Program-made: the position numbers and the translations under genes
Assembly: GCA_039583875.1 (NCBI GenBank)
Contig: CM077153.1
Span: 117,300,568 to 117,364,567, forward strand
Length of the DNA stretch: 64,000 bases
DNA from: Platanthera guangdongensis
Lineage: Eukaryota > Streptophyta > Magnoliopsida > Asparagales > Orchidaceae
Reading direction: 5' to 3'
The notes under the pieces: generated by a model
Seen by the model: only the letters and a program-made list of their open reading frames with translations
The model's database searches: none
What the model was told of the DNA's origin: nothing
In this document: piece after piece, positions 1-9,799 of the stretch
How positions within the stretch are numbered: the stretch's first letter is position 1
How the letters are laid out: each line of letters starts with the position of its first letter

Positions 1-1531
1 AAAATATGTTGATCAAAATGGGTCACTCTGGAGAGAACCCAAACAAGTTGTTAAATAAGAACTTATTTGCCGAGTATAAGTTCTTGGCAGATGTTGTCGG
101 GAAAGTGCTGTTGGGCAAACACACCGCCCGCGACTACATAACCAGGCACCAATTCATGGTGATGGGTGCTCTGGTAGAGAAGAAAGCAGCAAATTTGGGC
201 AAGCTGCTGTTTGAATTAATCAAAAAGAAAAATAATAAGAAGGAAGTATGTTTTGGACGGATTTTGGGAATCATCCTTCATGACAAGGCTCCTGGACATC
301 TGGTCTCCAAGACCATGTTCATCAATGCCTCGAAGAGGCTTACCTCTACCCTATTTGGCAGATACGAGAGGAAGATCATCAAGCCCTCCAAGGCTTCTTC
401 CTCCTCAAGACCTTCTGAGAGCACCAGGGCCACAACAGCCACTCCTCCACCCCCAGAAGAAGCTCCTTCCACCACCACCATTCCTTCTCCTGCACTACCT
501 CAACAATAACAACAACAACATCATCAAATTCATCTATGCACACCAACTCCATCACCAGTTCATTCTCCAATTCCTACCTCACCAACTCACCAACAACATT
601 AACCCACACCGGCATCCACTCCAGCTCCATCTCCTGAGCACAACACTCCACCTTAATCTCCACTTCCACCTCATTTAACTGCCACAAACCCTGACACATT
701 TATCTCCTCCCACACCTTCAATCTATTATTTCCTCCACCATCTCCACATCAGGAACCCATATCCTCCCCCACAATAACAGTTCCTCGTTCTACAACTGCA
801 ACTCCCTTTGTCCCCTTCCTTCTACTCATCCAAACTGACCTTCCATCTACTGTACCTAACTACACACACACAGATATATTCAGTGCATTTTCTGTCTGTT
901 CAAATTATAGTCATCACAATCCTACTCCTCCACTACTCCAGAATACCTCTATCTTAACTTCTCTAACATTACTAAAGATCTGCTAGCATTCATCTCTCCC
1001 ACCCTTAATAAACTTCTAGATGATGTTATAGCTCCTCTCACTACTTCCATCAACACTCTCTCTGCCAAAATTGCTGCTTTATACCCTGTCCCTTCTTCTG
1101 GGGGACTGGCTTCAAGACCCCATGAAACCAGTCAGGGGGAGATGATCCATGATGAAGAAGCTCCAGTGGTGACAAAAGCAGCAGTAGTTGAAGCAGCAGC
1201 AGCAGCAGAAGCACCAGGCAGTAGATGCAGCAACAGATGAAATAATGTCTGATGATTCTTCAGAGGAAACAGCCACTCCTACTGATATAATAGATTTACT
1301 TGATTCAAATACGGATATGGATGAGCCTGTTATGGCTGAAATTGAAATTGTTGGTGATTATATTCTAAATCCCACAATCAATTTGAATTCTTTATTAGAG
1401 CTATTCAATTTTGTGCACAGAGATATTCTACCCAGCTCCTCTTATCAACATTCTTTGGTCATTGTACCATACACTGCACCAATAAGCCACACAGTTGCCA
1501 CGCAAATTAAGGCTAGTTTGGCAGTAACAAA
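1..1531 (+). pseudogene. Sirevirus A env-like gene, 5' part (interrupted by Sirevirus B)
   Basis: This is the downstream env-like ORF of an older Sirevirus-type copia element, entering from outside the window. Positions 1-509 encode a globular block with PNKLL, GKHTARDYITRHQF, KKEVCFGRILGI and INASKRLTSTLFGR. Each has a counterpart in the env-like ORF of Sirevirus B (from 18051), which identifies it. A Pro/Ser/Thr-rich stretch follows (about 400-1090) and is frame-broken. From 1188 an acidic block resumes with IVGDYILNPTIN and IVPYTAPISH, again matching B (19430-19723). The gene stops at 1531, where B inserted; ACAAA at 1527-1531 is the target-site duplication. It resumes at 22616. No membrane segment or signal peptide is visible in what remains. 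The function of this ORF class is not established; env-like is the customary label for its position after pol. Confidence 0.8.
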
Positions 1532-3108
1532 TGTTGGATGCCTAGTTGATTTGGGCTAGGTTCACTAGCTTAGGATGTGACCCATCATGTATAGCCAGGG
1601 TCAATTTTGTGTCCTAGAGTCTAGGTCAAGTCATTAGGTTCAACTTCAGAGTGACCAGATTTCATCAAGACCATTAGAGACTCCAGAACTAGAAGTTTTC
1701 AAGACTAAGTCGAATGAGTTCGACGTTCGTCGAACTCAGCTCGACGAAAGGTGTTCGACGCTCAACGATCATGAGACAATTCTCTATGCTGAGCTCGACG
1801 ATCTGTGTTCTCTGTTCGACGAAGACTGAGATTCTTCAACAAGCTAAATTCAGGACAACTTCAGAATTTTTCTAAGTCCAGCTTCAAGCTTCGGTCAACA
1901 AACTAGATTCTGAGCTCGACGAACTTGGACCTCGAGTTCTCAACTTCTCAGCTCGACGAATTTGGTTCTCAGCTCGACGAATGCAGATTGTCAGTTCGAC
2001 GAATGTTGAAGCAGAATTGACAGGTTTTCCTAGAAGACTAAGTGTTATTGTCTGGTCGACGAACTCAAGCTCAGCTCGACGAACTGTGAACTCAGCTCGA
2101 CGATTCCTGTTCTTCGTTCGACGATTCCAGATTAGGTCTTCTTCAGGTTTCTCGTCCCGTTCCTTGGCGATGATTCCTTAACAATTATTGTCAGATCTTC
2201 TCGGAATGTTACCGTTAGAACGTGCAATTAATCTTGGATTATTTCATGCCGTTTTTCCATGGGACATTTAGGGAAATCATTGATTGCCACTTCCTTCCCA
2301 GGCCGACTGCAATTACTGCTCAAGCATTCAAATTTCAAAAGGATTCTTCAGTAAGAAATATACACACAGAAAAAGAAAGAGAAAAAAAAAAGTAAACTTG
2401 CATACAGTCAGTCAGACACACAGACAGATTGCACAGAAGAACAATCATACAGAAATCTAAAGTTCTACTGCAATCAGCCCAGGCCAGAGAACATCTTGAA
2501 TTCTATAGGACAACTTCAAAAGGACAACAAAAACTCTATCTGTCAAAGAAGTTCCTGAAGCAATCTCTGGTCCAGGCACTCAAGATTTCAAGACCTATCA
2601 CCCTGAAGCAGTGCTCCAGTTTTCCTGATCTCAGGGAGAGCAAATCTGCTAACATCAATCCACAGTCTTCTGAAAGGTTATTGAGAAAGAGAAGACACCA
2701 TCACCTTTCTTCCAACACTTGTACAGGGTTTTAATTCCCTTCAAAATTATTCATGGTTGTAAGTGTCCTTCCAAAAGACTTGAGGTTTTGGTTTTTGAGC
2801 ACCTGAACAAAAGCTCATTGGTGTCAGGCACCTGATCAAAAACCTGAGTGGATTCCTACCAGGGTGGTAGAAGAGTGGATGTACCCAGGTTGGTGAACCA
2901 CTATAAAATTTCTTGTGTCGCCTGTTTGCCCTTTTTCTTTTGTTTTGGCTGTGCTTTGTGATTAGATGGTTTGCTGTGCTTATTTATTTTATTTGCTGAC
3001 TTGTTCACTTAGGATTACAACAAAAGTTGTAAAAAGTTTTGTAGTGAGCACAATACTCTATTCACCCCCCCCCCCTCTAGAGTATTTCAGATCTAACCTG
3101 CACTTTCA
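1532..3108 (+). repeat. Sirevirus B 5' LTR
   Basis: It starts TGTTGG and ends ...CTTTCA immediately before the primer site. The 3' copy is at 21039-22615 and has the same length. The first third (about 1715-2130) holds many TCGACGA/TCGTCGA motifs in an otherwise ordinary sequence. Near the end, CTATAAAA at 2901-2908 and a C-run at 3064-3075 match the tail of solo LTR S2, a family hallmark. Short ORFs here are not conserved between the two LTRs and are not genes. Confidence 0.95.
1715..2130. repeat. TCGACGA palindrome cluster in Sirevirus B 5' LTR
   Basis: There are more than a dozen copies of CTCGACGA, GTTCGACGA or TTCGTCGAAC, spaced irregularly at 15-50 bp. TTCGTCGAACnnAGnTCGACGAA is the most complete inverted form (first seen near 1727). 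Several copies differ between the LTRs by CG to CA or TG, as expected from decay of methylated CpG. Confidence 0.85.
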
Positions 3109-3110
3109 AT

Positions 3111-3122
3111 TGGTATCAGAGG
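3111..3122 (+). other. Primer binding site, initiator tRNA-Met type (Sirevirus B)
   Basis: TGGTATCAGAGG lies two bases after the LTR end. It matches the usual plant copia primer site TGGTATCAGAGC except at the last base. The leader 3123-3240 that follows shows no ORF. Confidence 0.9.
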
Positions 3123-3240
3123 GAGGTTGGTTAAAATACCACACCTTAAGTGGTTGTACAGGCTAACACCTGAACCACAAAGATCCCTCTTGTTAGATCT
3201 GTTTGTTTGTTTTTGTTATTAGATTTCTTTCTTCACAGAA

Positions 3241-5388
3241 ATGGCCCAAAATAAAGATTATGCAAGCATCAGACCTCTAGTGTGCAATCTTAACAAGTTT
3301 GCCATCTAGAAGGCAAGAATCAGATTATATATGAATTCTATTAATGAGGATATTTTCTCTGCTATCTTGACAGGAGTACCTCCAACACCTGTAACTTCTA
3401 CCAGCACCTCTACCAACATGACTGCAGTACCTCCTCCTGAAAACAATGAAGCATACAAGAAAGACAAAATGGTAGATGCTAAGGCAATGAACATCTTGGC
3501 TCAAACTATGTCAGATAACATATTTCAAAAGGTGGCTGAGTGCACCTCAGCCAAGGCCATTTGGGATTCCCTCAACCAAATGGTAGCTGGCTCAGCAGAT
3601 GAAATAAAAGACAGGAGATCAAACCTCATATCCCTGTATGAGAACTTTAAAAAGGATGAGACTGAATCAGTTGCAGAAATGTATAACAGGTTGAGTTCAA
3701 TCATCAATGAGCTCAAAACCTTGGATAAGGACATCACCCTGACAGAGGTGAATGATAAGATATTAATGTGCTTCCCTAGTTCTTGGGACTCCAAAATCTT
3801 GACAATCAAAGAAGCCAGAAGCCTAAATGAGATATCAACTGAATATCTACTAGGCAAATTAAAGTCTTATGAGCAGCTGATAAAATCAAGAGAAGTAGCA
3901 GACTAGAAGGCAACAATTCTAGTGAGAAAGGATCACAGCATAGCCTTCAAAGCATCAGATTAAAGTGAAACATCAACTTCAAATTAAGAACTCATGAGCC
4001 TCTTTGCAAAAAGATTCTATAAGATGGCTAGGAAGGATTTCAGAAGGAAATCATCCAGGCAGGATGATAAGCCCAGATTTGACAAGACACCAACCAAGGA
4101 GGTTGTGTGCTTTGGTTACAGAAAGCCTGGACACTACATCTCAGAATGTCCAGAAAACCAGAAGAAGGACAAGAGCAGAGAAAAGGACTCCAGGAGAAGA
4201 CACAGCAGCAGACCCTCTTCCAACAAATACAAAAATAAAGACAAGGGCTTTGTTGCTGAGACATGGAGTGATACAGAGGAAGAATCATCCTCTTACAGTT
4301 CAAGTGAAGAAGTGGAAGAAGCAAGATCCAAGGAGGTTTGCCTAATGGCAATTGATGCCTCCAGGAGCAATTCTGGATCAGAAGGAGAATCTGAAGATGA
4401 AGCAGCCTCAAACTCAGAGGCAGATCAGGTTATTTCTAGTTTTGATTTTAATTCTGATTTATTTAAAACTGAATTCAAAACTATGTGCTTAGACTTAATC
4501 AATTCAGAAAAAGAAATAAAAACTCTTAGAGAAAGACTAGAAAGTCTTGAATCTATTAACTCAGAAAATATTAAACTAACAGACCAACTAACTCTAGCAA
4601 ATGAACAAATAATTAAATTAAAATCTGAATTATGTGAGGCCAAACAACTTGCGCAATCTTTCAATGGGAGAAGTCTCAAGCTGATGGACATTACAAGCAC
4701 AGTGAATGCCAGATTAAATGGAATGCTGGACTTGGGTGCATCATCAAGTTTTCCCCCCATAATTAAGAAAAATATTCTTACAACCCCTATTAAATTTATT
4801 TCTGCCTTGGGAAAGGAAAAGATTATAAACAAACCATTGTCTGAAAACCATCTAAAACACATAGATAAGAGAAATAAAAATCAGAAAACAGTTAATAAAA
4901 ACAAGGTTCAGCAGCATTCGTCGAACTCAGATCGACGAAATGTGGCCAGTTCGTCGAACCCAGATCGACGAACGCTGAACGCAAACTTTAGTAATAACAA
5001 TTCGTCTAACTGCGATCGACGAACTTGGTATGGTTCGTCGAGCAGAGGTCGACGAACCTGGAGCGCAGAAAATGACTATTGTCATTCTCTGAGCAGAGAT
5101 CGACGATCTCATCCCTATTCGTCGAACTCTGTTCGACGAACTTACAGGAATTTGTCGAACCCAGAAGGACCAAACAGAAATCATTTCTCTTACAGAAATT
5201 TTAAGCCAGCTAATAAACCATTCAATCCAGTAGCTGATTGGGTTATTCCACCTAGGAGATATCACCCCTCAGGTTATAAATCTCAACCTTCCTTGTTAGT
5301 TATTTCCAGCTTTTCATTTCAACCAAATAAAGGACCCAAGGTAACTGGGTCAAGAACAATTAAGCTTTGTTTTTCATTACAGGTATAG
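3241..5388 (+). pseudogene. gag: Sirevirus B gag (UBN2-type capsid, zinc knuckle, coiled coil)
   Basis: Capsid/nucleocapsid part of the copia polyprotein. One frame runs from ATG 3241 through MAQNKDYASIRP, broken by stops at 3307, 3904 and two more before 3994. These look like Trp or Glu codons turned into stops. The capsid block includes AKAIWDSLNQM and MYNRLSSIINEL, typical of copia UBN2 gag. The zinc knuckle at 4111-4152 reads CFGYRKPGHYISEC, so the second Cys is Tyr and metal binding should be lost. An acidic serine-rich stretch (4260-4430) and a leucine/glutamate heptad region (4440-4680, probably coiled coil) follow. Residues coded by 4916-5160 are SSNSDRR-type repeats, because the TCGACGA palindrome lies inside the coding region. 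Confidence 0.88.
4916..5165. repeat. TTCGTCGAA...TCGACGAA palindromes inside the gag-pol frame
   Basis: Six units of about 21 bp have arms TTCGTCGA and TCGACGAA around a 4-6 base centre, at about 4916, 4951, 5000, 5035, 5094 and 5118; a seventh half-unit is at 5152. Spacing is irregular (20-60 bp). The frame stays open across all of them and encodes Ser-Ser-Asn-x-Asp-Arg-Arg-like peptides. The same motif clusters in both LTRs and between pol and the env-like ORF. Confidence 0.9.
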
Positions 5389-6244
5389 GTGAAGAGCTGT
5401 CCAAGGGTGAGTCAGACCTGGTACTTAGACAGTGGTTGCTTCAAGAACATGACAGGCAGCAAGGGCAATCTATCCAATTACAAGCCCAAGCTAGGACCAA
5501 AGGTGATTTTTGGAGATTCAAACAGTGGCCAATCAGAAGGATATGGGACAGTAAAGATTGGAACAGTTACCTTCAAGAGAGTAACATATGTAAGAGGACT
5601 CAAACATAACTTAATATTCATAAGTCAATTATGTGATGAAGGTTATCAGGTACACTTTAACTCTACCTCTTGTTCTATTATTAATAATGAAAATAAAACT
5701 ATTTTAATTGGAATTAGACAAGCCAACATATATCTAGTATATTTTATTTTTGCCAAGACTGATGTTTGTTTACTCAATATCACTAGTAACCAAAATGAGT
5801 TATGGCATAAAAGATTAGGGCATGTAAATCTTAAGAATATAGCTAGGTTATCTAAAGACAACCTTGTTAGAGGTTTACCTTCTGGCCCCTACAAGAAGGA
5901 AAACCTATGCATGGCTTGTCAATTAGGCAAGCAAACTAAAACTAGCTTCAAATCCATTAATAAAAGTGATTCACCTAGGATTTTGTATTTGCTTCATGTG
6001 GATCTATTTGGACACATTGCAGTACAAAGCCTAGGAGGGAAGTCTTATACTTTAGTGATTGTTGATGACTTCTCTAGATTCAGTTGGGTAGCCTTTCTGA
6101 GAGCTAAGTCAGATACATTCAAGGTTCTTACAGATTTTCTCAGGACCATACAGATTGAGTTCTCTACTCATGTTGCATTGATCAGAAGTGATCATGGCAC
6201 AGAGTTTAAGTCTTTCTTATGCATGAGTTCTGTGAGAAGGAAGG
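5389..6244 (+). pseudogene. pol: Sirevirus B protease and integrase, 5' half
   Basis: It continues the gag frame after the stop at 5386-5388. The aspartic protease motif WYLDSGC is at 5419-5439, with catalytic Asp at 5428. The pre-integrase zinc domain shows WHKRLGH and CMACQLGKQ (about 5800-5935). The integrase core begins LLHVDLFGH and reaches the second Asp in IRSDHGTEF (about 6180-6210). A one-base loss near 6215 shifts the frame before FCEKEG. The gene is cut at 6244 by T2 between the second Asp and the catalytic Glu; the rest resumes at 15337. Confidence 0.9.
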
Positions 6245-6309
6245 TGTAACGCCCCGAAACTCAAAATAGCGAAGGGGGACGTTTTGGGCCAGTTTTGGGT
6301 TCTGGCAGG

Positions 6310-6960
6310 AGGCATACGGCCTGGGACACGGGCGTGTCCCAGGGCGTGTCAAGATTGTGTCGACACTCAGCCGGCGAAGTCGACATTTTGCTCTTGACAT
6401 TGCGTCGAGACTGGGCACACGGCCTGCGACACGGGCATGTCGCAGTCCGTGTCGACCCGTGTCGACACTCAGCCCGCGAAGTCGACACTCTGCGCTCGAC
6501 GAAGTGTCGAGACCTGGCACACGGCCTGCGACACGGGCGTATTGCAGGGCGTGTCGACCCGTGTCGACACTCGTCCTGGGGAGTCGACGAGCTTTGCTCG
6601 ACGATGTGTCAAGACAAGGCACACGGCCTGGGACACGGGCGTATCCAAGGCCGTGTCGTTAGGTCGACGATCTTCGCTCAACGAAGTGTCGAGACCCTGT
6701 ACACGGCCTGGAGCCCAGGCGTGTTGAGGTAGACACGGGCAAGGACACGAGCGTGTCCTAGAACCCGTGCAGTGCTCGGGTTGTTTTCGGGGAAAATCAA
6801 TGGGGGTACACGGCTGGACACACGGCCGTGTCAGGTGGAACACGGGCGTGTCAGGTCGAACACGGGCGTGTTCGATGCCCCTGTGTTGAATTTGACGGTG
6901 AATGAGGCACACGGCCCTGGACACGGGCATGTGCCAGGCCGTGTGCGATCCAGATTGGAC
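6310..6960. repeat. GACACGGGCGTGTC / GTGTCGAC array in T2 5' LTR
   Basis: The region repeats a roughly 95-bp period: CACACGGCCTG(G/C)GACACGGGCGTGTC, then CAGGGCGTGTC, then GTGTCGACACTC, then CTCGACGAAGTGTCGAGAC. GACACGGGCGTGTC is a near-perfect inverted repeat (arms GACACG and CGTGTC with GG between). About four full periods are visible, plus a looser tail to 6960. Confidence 0.9.
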
Positions 6961-7232
6961 ATTTCAGCCCCGAATCAAAGTCGTTCATTTCTTTAATTGA
7001 CGATCCAACGGTTGGGGGTTGTTCCTGATGGGATATACCCGGGATTGGGCCTTAGAAACCCTCACTTTTCATGAGTTGTTATCTTTCTAAAGCTTAGAGA
7101 GAGAGGAGAGCCAAGGAAGGAATAAGAAGCTAGATCCGGCCATTTCAGGAGCTTCGAAGCTCCAAATCGCGAGCCGACTCCGGATCCACAGAGGAAAAGC
7201 TAGTGCGGTGCTTTTCATCCGCTTACTTTTCC

Positions 7233-7256
7233 ATGGCGCCAAAGAAGAACGCAAGG
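7233..7256 (+). CDS. gag: Candidate gag mini-exon in T2 LTR (MAPKKNAR)
   Basis: Eight codons are followed by a GT donor (AAGG|GTAACG, GT at 7257-7258). The gag frame at 8764 begins directly after TAG with GTG ACC and has no ATG. Joining 7256 to 8764 gives MAPKKNAR followed by VTRSG in one frame and removes a 1507-nt intron containing the primer site. The same arrangement is in T3 and T4. Splicing is inferred from sequence only. Confidence 0.65.
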
Positions 7257-8539
7257 GTAACGATCCACTTCTTGAGCATGTTAAGCTCTACTTCTTTTGC
7301 AAAAGGGAAGCCCGCTCTCGCGAGTTTGTGGTGAGTTGGAGGCGTTCCTTCGGGTAGACATGAATAGTCCCCGTTGTTAGAGTCCGTAAACGAGAACGGA
7401 CATAGGCATGTTGTGTGAAGCCTACCCGGACATGTTGGTCTGGATCGGTGATGTTGCATTGCATAAATGTCGGAGAAGACTCCGTGCGATTTGTTGTTTT
7501 TCGGGTTTTCTGCGCGGTAGATTGCAACAGGGAGCCTTGGGGACTAACCCTAAGGTGCACCCGGAAAACTGGGCTGATGCGTGATCTTCCCAACATGGAG
7601 GCCTGAGAGCCAACTTGAAAATAACCGAGTTATATGAAATTGTGTGACGAAAATGGGACTCGGGAGAAGTTTGACCTGCGCATATAGCTTAAATTGTCGT
7701 TGCGACGTGAGCACGGGTTAGATGGAACCGTACCCATTTCTATGTCGTCCTGGTTAAAGAGACCTAAGGTTACGTGGCACTTGTCGTTGGCATAGATGAG
7801 AGTCTTCGGCGGTCTATGGCTTAAATTGTCGTGACCCATGCTGGGAAGACAAATTGCTCATATGTTTGGCGGTGGTGTGTCAGGAATGTCTATGGCTTTA
7901 ATTGACGTGACATCGACCGGTTCACCGAGAATGAGCCCTGAGTGCACGGGGTGTGTGGCCGTTTGAGCCTACGCCTGTGATGAAATGAATATTATTATAT
8001 TGCTCACTTGTGCTAATAAAATTGCAGGGAAGGAGCATCGCCGCCCCGAGTTGGGGGCGGGATCGTTATAATTTGGTCAGCATTGCTGACCGTTGCCTTT
8101 TTGTTTGCCACCGTGCGGTGGTTATGTTGCTTGCAGGTGCTGCTGGACCAAGCGGTCAATAGCGGGCTAAAGCCCAAATTGTGAAGCCGGCCCTTGAAGG
8201 CCTAGTTGGTGTGTTTACTGTTTTATTCATGTATGACCGGCCTGCGTGCCGTGGTTTGTAAAACATGTAATATCAAGTGAACCATTTTGTAAGGCCTTAA
8301 GGCTTGTACTGGTGTATGTATAACATTCTTTTTTGGTATTAGTTGACATTCACGCTTTAGTGCTGGGTTCTTTATTGCAACTTATATAAACTGCTTCCGC
8401 TAGAATGCTATGTGTAGGACGTTATGATTAGTTGGATGGTTTCCATGAGTAACCACCCGGACTGTCTGTGGCATACGGCGTCGGGCCCCGGCCGGACCTA
8501 CTGCTATATGCTATGCGACGGATAGGGGGTGTTACAATT

Positions 8540-8551
8540 TGGTATCAGACT
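8540..8551 (+). other. Primer binding site (T2)
   Basis: TGGTATCAGACT lies three bases after the LTR end and is close to the initiator tRNA-Met complement TGGTATCAGAGC. Confidence 0.85.
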
Positions 8552-8763
8552 ACTGGTTTTGGTCTGGCTTAAAATGAATTCGTGGACGAATTCTTTTTAA
8601 GGGGTGGTGAGCACATGTGTGTGCGTCATCGTTATAACAGTAAAAAGAACCCATGAATGTCCACTTAGGAATGAAAATACACGTGTTTGAGGAACCTGCG
8701 TGTTCCTATAATTGTTGTTCGCAATTTTATTTGGTCGCTTAACAGTGTTTTGTACCACTATAG

Positions 8764-9664
8764 GTGACCAGAAGCGGTGCTGGACAGCCAGAATGTCCGG
8801 TTTCTGAGGAGCATAGTGCACCCGGTGAGGTGTTTGAGACTCCTCCTTTGTATGAAACTGTTAGAAGGATCGTAGAAGTGGTGTTCACTGTGACGGGTGC
8901 ACAGCTTGGAGGAAATGTACAACTCTGCACCCCTGTTGTGGCTTCAACGCCGGTTGGCGTGGTGGAGTAGATGACCTTTGGTAGACCATCGGAGCAGCAG
9001 CTGAATATGCATTTAGTGCAGGGAGCGCACACAGTTGAGGAATATTTGCAAGCATTTCTTATGATAAGCCGCTACCCATGCTTCGAGTTGGATAATGAGC
9101 AAGCTACAGTCGATAGATTTTATAATGGTCTGCGCGCCGAGTTACGAGTTCTACTGCTAGGACCAAAGTTGTTGGGATTCCGAGCCTTGGTGGAATCAGC
9201 TAGATCTTTGGAGGCAGATTTGAGGAAGACTCTCCCGAGGCCAGCGACCATGGTATCGAACTATGCAAACCCCATAAGGGTTGCATCCGTTGGAATGCTG
9301 GAGAAAGGGGCTATGACATCGACTAGCAAAGCTAATTACACATGTTTTACGTGTGGAAAGAAAGGGCACTTTGCCCGAGACTGTTGGAAAGGTGCTAAGA
9401 AGGCCAAGAAAGCTATGTCAGGAGTAGTCAAGGACTTTAGTTCAAAGGAGACGACATTCAAAGTGCCGAACACCTCAAAGTCTGGATATCAAAAATGGTA
9501 TAAGAAGCATAGGACTTCGGGTCAAGCTCCTTCTGCTACTTCTGGGCTGACTACGGGTCGAACCCCGAGCGCATGTTTCACTTGTGGAAAACCGGGGCAC
9601 TTCGCCCGAGACTGCTGGAGCGGACGTCCCAAGTCCGAGAAGAAGCATGCTATCGTGACGACAG
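8764..9664 (+). pseudogene. gag: T2 gag with two zinc knuckles
   Basis: The frame opens at 8764 right after an acceptor-like TATAG; its first residues VTRSGAG match T4. A stop at 8968-8970 and loss of the N-terminal half of the capsid domain (the T4 stretch around ERQLKHVMSF to LARYLPS is missing) disable it. After VEEYLQAF the capsid C-terminal half is kept. Two CCHC knuckles follow, CFTCGKKGHFARDC (9343-9384) and CFTCGKPGHFARDC (9574-9615), where T4 has one. The donor ACAG|GTATCA at 9661-9670 matches the gag-pol intron donor of T4. Confidence 0.85.
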
Positions 9665-9799
9665 GTATCATTTAAAGATAGTTTTGCATTAAATACTTGT
9701 CGCCCTTGTGCATGTTAGCTTAGAACTACTGGTGCTAAGCCTTGTTGCGACTTTACTTTATCTGCGAGAGCACCGTTCGTTTAGGAAGCTTCGCATTCC

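Larger units (their letters stand above)
6245..8536 (+). repeat. T2 5' LTR
   Basis: TGTAACGCC...GGTGTTACA. Layout: CpG-rich inverted-motif array (6310-6960), leader with mini-exon (7233-7256), conserved box GCCCTGAGTGCACGG (7935-7949), two hairpins (8041-8060 and 8075-8091), GC box GGGCCCCGGCCGGACC (8483-8498), and the end. The many short ORFs on both strands in 6300-7000 come from the GC-rich repeat array and are not genes. Confidence 0.95.

Noticed and set aside
5345..5390. Small intron before the Sirevirus B protease (AAG|GTAACT...TTACAG)
   Set aside because: It would be about 45 nt, below the usual plant minimum, and the flanking frame is the same on both sides, so a simple stop codon is the easier reading.
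6260..6996. Several 70-150 aa ORFs on both strands in the Tekay LTR arrays (also at 13036-13613, 43588-44361, 53074-53710 and 60239-60885)
   Set aside because: They are open only because the GC-rich repeat lacks stop codons; frames are not conserved between the two LTRs or between families.
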